Shown here piece by piece: positions 1 through 9,715 of a stretch of 15,764 bases of DNA (position 1 is the first letter of the stretch; each line of letters begins with the position of its first letter). Where the stretch lies: contig JALLAZ010000419.1 in NCBI GenBank assembly GCA_036939755.1, positions 1-15,764 on the forward strand, written 5' to 3'. The notes under the pieces were generated by a model. That model was given only the letters and a program-made list of their open reading frames with translations, did not search any database and had not been told where the DNA came from. Both the position numbers and the translations under genes were made by a program. The stretch is from Stephanodiscus triporus. Lineage: Eukaryota > Bacillariophyta > Thalassiosirophyceae > Thalassiosirales > Thalassiosiraceae.

Positions 1-203
1 TAAAACTATCCGGTAGCTACTATGGCTGCATCGAACAATATTCAGGCTTCTGATGTTGTCTGAAAATCTCCCGTTTTCTGCCTTGTGTTTGTGGTGGTGT
101 GATCAATTATTGGGTGTTAGGTAGAGCAATACTTCTAATATTCTCATTATTTGCACTGAGTCATAGCAATATCATCATTATTACTTATGATTAAGATTGA
201 TAA
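1..203. other. 3' flank of the large minus-strand gene
   Basis: This AT-rich stretch follows the stop codon of the large minus-strand gene (TGA at 206-204). I see no open frame with coding character, no tRNA and no canonical AATAAA on the minus strand. It probably holds the 3' UTR and intergenic DNA. Confidence 0.5.
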
Positions 204-3200
204 TCAAGCCTCTGCATCAGAAGATGACATGGCACTCTGGTTCATCAAGAAACGCCAACAGATGAATCCTTTTCCCTGTTTCTCATCATACAGCTTCAGG
301 CATTTCTCTAGCTTTTTCTTTTGGCTGCAGTAGTAGGTAATGACATTTTGAGCCACCTCCTGCTTGGACAATGCTTCCAGCAAGATGTATTGTTCAATAA
401 AGTAAGGGCCAAAGTCGTTGACACTTTTGGAATTGGTTTTGTCAAATAGAACGAAGCCAATTTCATCCACCGCACATCGAAGCATGTCACGCAATGGGTG
501 ACATTTCCTATCATGGACATTGAATTGATCCTTCATTCCGATGATGTACACCCCTCGTTGGATGCCAACAAGAGAAAACTGTGGATTTTGTTTAATAGCG
601 CTGAATATGACTTCTGCATAGAACTTGGTTCGGTCAGCTCCATAGCATATTTCTTCTTCCTTTAAATCATTTGTTACCAAAGCCAAGAAGTCGGAGCAAA
701 ACTGGTCATGTTTCTCATCATCACTGATGATATAGGCCAAGCGTTTGACCTCATCATTGATGTATCGCGGCATGATATGATGAGAGTAAAGAAACTGAAC
801 TGTTGGATAGACATTAATGATGTTTGTCTTCCCTTCAGCAGAGTATTGCATTGAAAAAATGGGGACAGGCACCGGGAGAGAGAGTGTTATCTTTGTCATA
901 TCCTCTTCGTGATCAACGGTGGCATTGTAGTAATTGGGGGTCTTGTTGACAATATGCAATTGGTTATGTTTGTCAAACACGTCCATTGTGTCATTGTCTT
1001 GACTTTTGGCCTTCTGCTTTTGTTTCTGCTTCTGCTGCTGCTTCGTGTACGAAATTTCCATCAGACTTTGTTGCTCGCCAGATAGAAAGCGAATGTAGTC
1101 GTCATAAATGTCGCCGGATGGAAGCCGCTGCTCGAATTTCTGCCGTACAATTTGCCTCACCAGAGTATCGACCATTTGAGTTGACATGCTATTTTCGGCA
1201 ACAGATTTGATGGAGCATCGCCGGAACTTGTCGAGAAAAATGTGATGTAGAATCTTTCCTAATGGTCCCAACTTGACTGGAGAACCCAGCACAACACTCA
1301 CGAGTTTCCCCTCCAGATGCTTTACCTTTTCGACAATGGTCTTTTCCATTTTTTCAATAAAGGTGTTCACAATCTCATCTACGAAGAAATAAAGACAAGA
1401 AATAAGTACAAGCAATCGAAATAATGTGTTCAATGTTGTTGAAACGACTTACCTGAGTAATAGAATGATTGTTGGCCCAGATTATACAGAGCTATTAAGG
1501 TCTGATATATCGATGAGAGGTTCCCTGCCATTTTGCAGTCACAGTTGCGTGTATAAAGGACCTTTGTCAGGGGCTGCTCTTTGATATCTCCAAGCCCACA
1601 ATTTTCTTCCACCAATCCGGGAGGAATTTTATTTTTGTAAATACTGAAAGTTGTCTCGTTCATTGTTCGTGAGCGTCCCATTGCCTGCCATATCTTACTG
1701 AAGTCTTCAACATCATGAGCAATAACAACACTCTTTACAAAGAGAGGTACCTTATAATGCTTTTGATAAACAAGCTGGTACGGGACATCCTTCCCAATGT
1801 AATTTCGGTTGTCGATGAAGAAGAACACCTTATATTTTACGAGCAGGATTAATGCAGCATTAAGACCCCAAACAGGATGGTGATGATATCACGAGTATAA
1901 TTCTCGCAACTTACCTTCTCCCGCAGTGTTGCACCATAGGAGCGGCAGAGAAATTTGTAGAACTCTTCATCAAAAGTCACATCATTCTTGGACTTTATAC
2001 ACAGCATCCTGTCGCTGCCATCTGATTGGTCAATGTGATAAATGTAGTGGAAACAATCAGGGCCAAAGTGCTTGAGTATCAACAAGCGAACATCATCGAT
2101 GCTGGACAGCTTGAAGATGCCGCATAGATCTACTATCACGTTGAAGGGAGATGTCTTCGTCGGCGTTCCAGACACAACTTGTGATTTCGTTTCTTCTCTT
2201 TTGAATATTGCTTCCAGGGTATCCATTTCGCCCACTTTTAGTGATTCATGCATGAAATCAGATGACACGTATTCCAGCTGGACATGGCTGTTTTGACCCT
2301 GAAAGCGAGCAAAACGCTGTTCAAATTCTTCAGTTCGCAAATTTTCACTTGTATAGGCATAGAAGCTTCGGTCGATACAGGGGGGAATGTCATCTTCGCG
2401 CCGATGACGAATGTAGTCAGATGTGGGGTAGTTGTCTAAGAAAGGTGTACCAGTAAACCCGATACAATCAAAGTTGAAGATGATGTCAATGGAATTCACA
2501 GATTTTGACCTGTCGCGCACTTCAATCCTTTTCAATATGATAATGTAAAGAAACCGAATCAGGCCATTTAACATGTTCGGGTGCTTCTCCGCTATCTCAG
2601 ACAGGCGGTCGTGACCGTAAACAAGCTCATCAAAATCAAGCTCGGCCAAATTTTCTTTCCAATACTCAAATAGGATGAACTTGCGCTCGCCCTAAAAGAT
2701 GAAAGAATTAGTCTAGCATGCCAATGAATAAGGGATTGTCCACAAATACTGAGGCAAACATGCTCACCTGAAATAGAGAATCATACTTCGCAATATCTTC
2801 CGAGAGAATGACAAACGTGAGAAAAATGGTCCGTTCAACATCGCTGTAGTACGATCCAGGCATTGCTCGATTTACAGATTCATAGGGACGTGCAATCAGT
2901 GCCTTGTATCCCTCTATGTCATGTGAAATGCTCGTTGCACAATGACGCAGTGTTGATTCATTGAAAATGCCTTATGTTCAGTTTCGACATAAGTATCGGA
3001 AAAAATTAGCTCAATGATATATCCATTTTTACAACCATGTGTCTAATAAAATAAAAAAGAGTGGCCTTGCTTACCGAAGCTTTTATTGAGTGACTTGCTA
3101 GCATCCTGGATTTCATTGTGAATTGCCAAAAATTTGGAGTATAATTCTCTCCAGTACGCTGGATTCGGCGACGATTGAAAGTAGTGTGGCTGATATTCTC

Positions 3201-6200
3201 TACCATGATATACTGCATGGCTCACCTCGTGGAAATATTCCAAAATATCACGGTCGAATGCATTGGCCTTGTTGCAACAGATGTTGAATACGAGCTTGTC
3301 GCGATCAAGAAAATCATCAACCTCATCTGCAACAATCAGTATGTGCTCACGATGGGGCCTTATCTTCTTGCAAATCTTCTCGTAAGTCAGAGCTTTCTTG
3401 AATTGGTTGAAACTAGTCACAAATATCTGCTTCATCGGCTTACGCTGTTCTGAGCCAAAAAGCACATTTTTATTGAGAAGTGTCAGAATATCGTCATGTA
3501 TCCGGTACTCCTGACGGAAATTCAGGTTGAGGCAGTGTCTAAAAACTTGCGTTCGAGCATCCGGAAGAAGATGTTCGGGTACAAGTATAACCAAAGTATC
3601 CTTTTTCTCTCCGCCCCGAGCAAGGTGTTTGTGAGCGTCTTTATTATTAGACAAGAATATCTGGCAAAGCAGAGGCATGATCACTTTTGTCTTCCCACTT
3701 CCTACTTCACTGAAATGAAAGCACTCGTCTCCGCGTATAATGTGCTCAAGGAATTGCTTTTGCTTTTCTCTGGGTATTATTTGGTACTCCCCATCAACGT
3801 AACGCTGGTAGCGAGTGAAATTCTCCGACAACACCTCAATCAAGTCACGGAGTGGGAGGTTTTTGTGTTGATTGATATCCAAAAATTGTTTTTGGAAGAT
3901 CGCATCGTAATGACTTTCCTTGGCAAAGTTTAGTACGTAAAGAATTGCTTCTTTCCACGGGCCTGTTATCTGCACGACTTTGCCGTTCTTATCCTTCTCC
4001 TGGTACTCTAGAAGGATCGACGCCCGCTTGAGGAAGAACAGAACCAGAATGAAAAAACTAACATTGCGAATTTTTAGTGCATAATCCAGTAGGTTGATCA
4101 ATTGCTGGCGGCTGGAGACTAGCAACATGTAGTCAGGGAAATACACTACCACCTTCGATTCGGTCAATAGCTCTGACAATTTAGCCTTGCGAAATTGTGG
4201 GTCATCGTTGAGGTCCACGTATAATTCCTCCGAAATAATGCATTCGATCAACTCATGCTTCATTCCGTAATAATCTTGACAAAACTGTCCACCACTGTCA
4301 ACTAAATTGTGAATGTTGGGGGAGGTGAAAATGATAACATCTTCACCCTCTGTATACTTGAAGCATGGGATGAAGGATATTGCTTCATTGAAATAAATAG
4401 TGGCTACCTTTGCGTCGACCTTGTTGATCCGAATGCTCATCTTTCCACCTTCCCGAACATCAATCAAAATGACATTGTCAGCTATGAAGATGAGGTACTG
4501 CTCCTCCGTTGAAAGAGCTTGGAACACATTCGTAAATTCTATGTATTTCACCATACTCTGAACCTCAGGACTACTCGGTTCAAGGCGGATGCGGTAGAGG
4601 TTGATTTCAGGCTGCTGGGGCCTCAGATCAAAGACATTTATATCATCGTACATCATGACACCGTTGTTTTCCGAGAAGGAATGATTCTTAGTAATGTCCT
4701 CAAGGTACTCACTTGTCTTCTTGCTAAAGTTGAATGGGATGATGATGTTGAATGATCCATTGACCTTAATCTTGTAATAGTCTACCTCCACTGACTTATT
4801 AATAGAGCAAAGTGACATGTAAATTTTGACAAGTAGGATGTATTCTTGGTAGTCAGGATCCGCGTTGAGCATTGAGATGAGTTTGAACTGACTTGAATAA
4901 ATGTCAAAGTTCTTGTTGACTAGGAATTTGTAGGACACCTCGAAGATTAACTCTTCCACTTTAGAACGCGTAATTGAGTCAGCACTGTGTTTTCTGTCAA
5001 AGTCATAAATAAGGTTTGCTATCTCGACTTGGAGCTCTCTCGTGTTCGCTTCGTGCTGCAAGTCCTTCATGAATGCAATGTTCAACAGAGACGCATACTC
5101 ATCGAACAGACCGAAATCGAGTTGAAGAGACAGCAGCAGCAGATTCAATACACTGTTGTCTGATTTGATGCGGGTGTTGTTGGCGCTCCGGAAGAGACCT
5201 TCGAGGATTCTTTTCAAGTAGGAGAACTCGTAAACACGGTCCACGACCGTCACATAGTTGCCGCTGCGGTATTTAGACGAGGCAACAGTCGCCCCCGCAC
5301 GACCAGAGCCGGACGCGACCGCTAGGTCGAGCTCGGTGCGGAATGTGTCACGTAATTCCAAGGGTCCGTAGTAATAGCTGCCGCAGTGGCCGGGGTCGAA
5401 GAAGATCTTCTGACATGATATTGACAGGAGCGTTCGGACGTCCTTACCAAAAAGTTGAATGTTATTAACATCGGGGTTCGCCCAATAGCATTCAGCAACA
5501 TTCAAGAAATGCATGAGCGTGTTGTACTTTGAGTACGTGAAACCGTAGCCAATTTTGATGGATGTCTCGTATTTCTCAGACGCATTCTGACCTCCTTGGA
5601 ACATTGCCTCGAATCTCCTGACATTGGATCGTGCCATTTGGTTGATGCACTCCTTCTCAAATTCGTACTCCTGTCGATAGCCTTGATGCCGCATCAAATC
5701 GGTCTGGTAAAACACTGTTTTCGCGAACGCGGAGAGATCCGAAAAAATGATACAAGGGGTAAGAAAGAGGTCGCAGCGAATCATGAACAAACCTGTGCAC
5801 GAATCATCCCATCAAGAGACCGGGGCGACGACACTGACGTTATCGCCCGCCCGACGTGCGTCACTTGGGGGAAAGCAATTGCCCGTACGCACCAGTTTGC
5901 GTCAGGGAGTTGATGTCCTTTTCCTTCGGGTTGATTTCCGAAAAGCCGAGTCCCAGATACTCCGAGAACCACTCGACGCTAAGGAAATTCTTCTGGAAAA
6001 AGTTCATATATCTCTTCGTGTTCACGAAAACCTCGCGCTTCATCATCTTGTGATAGTTGTTCCTATTCTGCGTGGAAAAGTATATGTGGTTGACAAGGTG
6101 GCTGTTGACGTCGTGCACGATTGCGGCCAATTGACCGGATGCCATGCCCATGGAGCACATGTCGATGAGGTAGGTGTAATGGTGGATGTCGATGAGTTCT

Positions 6201-8723
6201 TGTTGCCCGACCTCGAACTGCGGCATGAAATCTTCGAACCATTTTCGATTTCGACGAAAGGGCAAAAAAATAAATGAAATGGGAAGGGTCGGAGTTGGGG
6301 GGGGAGAACACCCCGGCGATAATACGCAACCCCGAACGGAGAAAGTAACTCACAATAATCGCGATACATCGACAGTCCGGCGCCGCTGATCTGCTCCGCC
6401 AATCCGCCGATCCTGCCCTTCATCACGTCGTAGAACGACAGCAGCTGATTCTTCCTCCACGCGTTGAACTCCGAGAAGCTCCCGATTCCCAACATGGCCC
6501 CGGCGTTGCACCCGAACATGAGATTGACCGCCCTGTACTTGTAGTAATCCCCCCGCCCGAGCTTCATCGACGCGCCGTCGGTCGACTGGACGTACTGGAG
6601 CGATTTGCTATTGGGGGTGGAGGACGTGGCCCCCTCCAAGACGAATCTGTCGTACCCGTGCAGGTTCTTGACGAAGGAGTAGAACATGGTGATGCACTCG
6701 TACTGCTTGTCGTAGCTCGGGACAGTTATCCCCTTTTGCTGCAGGTACTTCACGAAGGCCACGTGGTACGGGGAGTGTCGGTATCGGTAAAAGTCGAGGA
6801 TGAAGTTGCTGTTGGTGTACGGCCGTATGACGCGGCTCTCGGCGTCGACGAAGAAGGTGAGGAGGAACTGCGCCACGCGTATCGTGGCCCTCTCGAGGAG
6901 GTCCGGGTCCTGGAGGGTTATGGACCGTCCGTCGGCCGAGATGATCGGCCTGCCCGCCCGGCAGAGGAGGGCGAAGCTGTTCTCGCGCGATTTTTTCCGC
7001 AAGTTACGACGGATATGGCATGCAAGTGTGAGTACATCGCATCGTTTCTTGGGCATGTCCCGCCCTCCCCGGATTAAAAAAAAACAACTCACAGGTATGT
7101 CTGAAAGTAACAAGTGTTACCGGTCAATTGCGTGCTCATGTGCCCCGGCGTCGTCTCGCTATTGACGAACAGGTACCGCGAAACGTTCAGCGGCACGCGT
7201 GTCCATCGTATACCGAGCGACGACAGTCCGTTGACGTTGTTGATCTTCTTCCACATATGGAAGACGGCATTCTGCAAATTGCTGCTCGCCTGGCCGGTGT
7301 AGTACTTCTCGTTCTCGTGCACGTGCGCGTTGTCGCCGTAGTGACACTTCATCATGAGGTAGAGGGCGGCCGCGTGGACGTCCCTCTCGCCCCTGGCGAC
7401 GTTCAGGCACGGCTGGAGGGGATCGTAGTATAGGAGGGTGTTCTTGTTGAGCATCTGAAATGCCGTGAAGTGGGCGTCGATGCAGCAGGTGACGAGGCAC
7501 TGGTTCGACGCGACGTGGTTGAAAAGCTCGTCGTATGTTAGGTTCATCCGATCGTATACGACGCCTCGCAGCATGTCTATCCCGTCGTCGTGATCGGCGT
7601 CGTCGTCGTGGTCCTCGTCGTGGTCGACGGCGGCGGTCGTTTCTCCGCGCGGGACATCGCCGCCGCCGCCTTCGCGATCGTCCCTCCCTCTCCTCTCGTT
7701 CGCGCCGTCGTTCGCCCCGCGGCCGCCGTCCGCCGTCCGCCCGTCCCTCCCCCTCACGCCGTTGACGTTCGGCGTCGCCGTCGCCGTCGCCATTGCCCTC
7801 GCCGTCGCCGTCGCCGTAGCCGTCGCGGGAGCGACCGCGCTCCTCCTACTCCCGCCGGACGATCCGACCCCTCCCAGCCCCCTGAGCGCCGGATCGAAGA
7901 ACGCCGCCACCGCGTTGTAATTGCTGTACCCCCTGTCGAAGTATCCGGAATCCACGAACAAAAGCAACGGCGAGAAGGAGTAGGGATAACAGTCGAGGGA
8001 GTACGACGTCATGGAATTCTCGACCATTCGCTCGATGGCGTTCTTCCTCGTCCCTCCTCCTCCTCCTCCTCCTCCTCCTCCCCCCGCGCCGTCGTCGTCG
8101 TCGTCCTCGTCGTCGGGATCGTCGACGACCATCTCGTCGTCGCGATCGCGATCGACCGCCATCCCCTCCCCTCCGTCGGCTCGACCGCCGTCGTCGTCGC
8201 CGTCGCCGTCCCCGCCGCGGCGATGTCGCCTCTTCGGCTCCGGTAGGACGATCCCCCCCTCGTTCTCCTCGTCCATGCTCTCGCCGCCGCCGCCGCCGTC
8301 GTCGTCTCGATCGCGCCCCCCGACGCCTGCCGCCACTGCGCGACCGGCCATGGCCCCGTCCAGCAGGCCCGAGACCTCGTCGTCGAGACGGGCGAGCCTA
8401 ACGACGCGAGGGAGGCTCGACCTCGCGGGAGGAGGAGGAGGAGGAGGAGGAGGGGAGGCGACGGCGCGACCGTCGTCGTTCCTCCCGTCGTCGTCGTTCC
8501 CGACAACGCCGCCGCCGGGACTGGCAGCCGTGGAGCCGGGCGGGAGGACGGGGGCGGCGCGAGTAGTGCCGCCTCCTCCTCCTCGGAATAGCCACGATCG
8601 GGCGATCTTGACGAGGAGGTATATAATGCCCGCGAGGTACGCGAATACGACCGGCGAGGGCGATAATGCGGACGAGATCAGGAGGGCGAGAGGTACTTCC
8701 AGCAGTGCGAGGAGGGGTGGCAT
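204..8723 (-). CDS. Giant protease-ATPase fusion: CE-clan-like cysteine protease plus DUF3638/DUF3645-like P-loop helicase
   Basis: Reconstructed exons on the minus strand: 8723-7093, 6976-6354, 6231-5893, 5714-3075, 2970-2768, 2691-1915, 1828-1453 and 1378-204. All introns are GT-AG (116, 122, 178, 104, 76, 86 and 74 bp). Phases agree at every junction and the total is 7,764 nt (2,587 aa). Residues about 3-46 are hydrophobic (signal anchor or one to two membrane segments). About 48-370 are low-complexity Gly/Asp/Pro/Thr/Ala. His418, Asp434, Gln532 and Cys538 fit a CE-clan protease. The second half has a P-loop (GSGKT, 1536-1540), DEVD (1661-1664), TGT (1892-1894), an IGKD segment (2077-2085) and QAMGRSR (2119-2125), followed by a Lys/Gln tract (2309-2321). 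This motif order matches the DUF3638/DUF3645 family. The start is the first Met of the open frame; a later Met cannot be excluded because the N-terminal region is not conserved in character. The substrate is unknown; a ubiquitin or ubiquitin-like deconjugation role is inference. Confidence 0.85.
1453..3765 (-). other. P-loop helicase-like (DUF3638/DUF3645-type) core within the large gene
   Basis: Exons 4-7 carry, in order, a Walker A (FSEVGSGKTKVIMPLL; Lys1539 codon 3693-3691), a Walker B (ILIVADEVDDF; Asp1661 codon 3327-3325), a GFTGTP motif (Thr1892 codon 2454-2452), VFFFIDNRNYIGKDVP at the start of exon 7 and IWQAMGRSRTMN (2118-2128). In the DUF3638/DUF3645 family the last two places are usually occupied by a D-x-HTRGTD-like and a QACMRMR-like motif. 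The positions match but the residues differ, so this is a remote branch. The Q-x-x-G-R-x-R form is closer to motif VI of ordinary superfamily 2 helicases, so ATP binding with RNA/DNA or protein remodelling is plausible. Confidence 0.75.
6900..7560 (-). other. Ulp1-like (CE-clan) cysteine protease domain within the large gene
   Basis: Residues about 388-570 of the large protein. His418 (codon 7472-7470) sits in CCIDAHFTAF, and Asp434 (7424-7422) follows 16 residues later in LLYYDPL. Gln532 lies six residues before Cys538 (7112-7110) in STQLTGNTCYFQTYL. The order His-Asp-Gln-Cys, the His-Asp gap of about 16-17 and the Gln-Cys gap of 6 are those of Ulp1/SENP-type enzymes. The residues after His and Cys are Phe and Tyr rather than the usual Trp and Gly, and the Asp-Gln gap (98) is longer than in Ulp1, so the domain is divergent. 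The helix after the Cys crosses the first intron (7092-6977) and continues as FALLCRAGRP, which supports the splice. The alternative, a USP-type Cys box, is disfavoured because His and Asp precede the Cys. Confidence 0.62.
8053..8081. repeat. (CCT)n microsatellite in coding sequence
   Basis: About nine CCT/TCC units on the plus strand. On the coding (minus) strand they read GGA/GGG and encode a poly-Gly run after an Asp run in the disordered N-terminal region of the large gene. Length variation here would change the glycine count without breaking the frame. Confidence 0.9.
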
Positions 8724-8978
8724 AGATCATGCGCTGGTGGTCATTGCGAAGAGAGAGCCCTGTAGAAGAAACTCCAATCGAGCCTCCAGGAGAGGGTGGT
8801 ACAGCGATGGCCAGACGGAAACGTATTGGCGATTTTGATTCCACAACAGCCCCGTACCGTGGATACGTAAGTAGGTAGTAAGTAGGGCGACCTTTACGCG
8901 AGCTCCTCCTCACCACCTCTTATTTCTGACAATCTACATAGGAATTCAGTATGTAGAATCTCCTGGGTCCGCGGATGG
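8724..8978. promoter_or_regulatory. Divergent promoter region between the large gene and the TRM6 gene
   Basis: These 255 bp separate two start codons pointing away from each other (ATG at 8723-8721 minus, ATG at 8979-8981 plus). The stretch must hold both 5' UTRs and both core promoters. I see no convincing TATA box at the expected distance for either gene. The assignment rests on gene orientation. Confidence 0.55.
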
Positions 8979-9682
8979 ATGGATACCATAGGCAGGATGG
9001 ATGGCCTCCAACAAAAACCAAACCCCCCCGCCCCGCGCCCCGCCGCCCCCCAAACTAAAAAGTCCGCCCCAGGCCCCCCCCAAAACAACGCCGATGATAC
9101 GAATGGCGGCGCCCGCCCCCCCCCCCCCCCGCCCCCCCCCCCCGCCTCCGCCGGGCCGACGGCTACTACTGCGTCCGCTACCGCCGCCACCGCCGCCGCG
9201 ACCACTGCTGCCACGACCGCCGCGAAGATTACGGCCTTCGATCCGTGCGCGCATCGGGATCCCCTCCCCCCGAACGTCCGCCCCTACGACCACGTCCTGC
9301 TCGACTTCGCGGACGGACGACGATTGCTGGCCCGGGCGATCCCCGACGTGGCGGATCGTCGCTCCGGCCACGGCCCCGATAACAACAACAACGACAACGA
9401 CAACGTCGCGACGACGACGGATCGTCGAGGTAATAATCGTAATCATCGGCCGTCGTCGTCGTCGTCGTACCCGCCGTGCAAGATCAACAAGCGGACGTAT
9501 CCCACGGGCGTGCTCGTCGGGCTGCCGTACGGGACCGTCCTCGAGGTGGGGAGGGAGGCGCTGGTCCCGCTTACGGGGGGGGAGGACCTCCTGCCGGATT
9601 TCTTCGACGAATTCGGCCTCGGCAAGACGACTACTACGACGACGAACCGCGACGACGGAGACGACGATTACGACGACGACGA

Positions 9683-9715
<33 letters not shown>

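Noticed and set aside
7040..7120. NTCYFQTYL read as the Cys box of a USP-type deubiquitinase
   Set aside because: The string resembles a USP Cys box, but in USPs the Cys comes first and His/Asp follow far downstream. Here a well-spaced His and Asp precede it and a Gln lies exactly six residues before the Cys, which fits the CE clan better.
8011..8838. Plus-strand open frame of 275 codons rich in Pro and Ser
   Set aside because: It is the antisense of the disordered N-terminal coding region of the large gene. It arises from trinucleotide tracts and has no recognisable domain.
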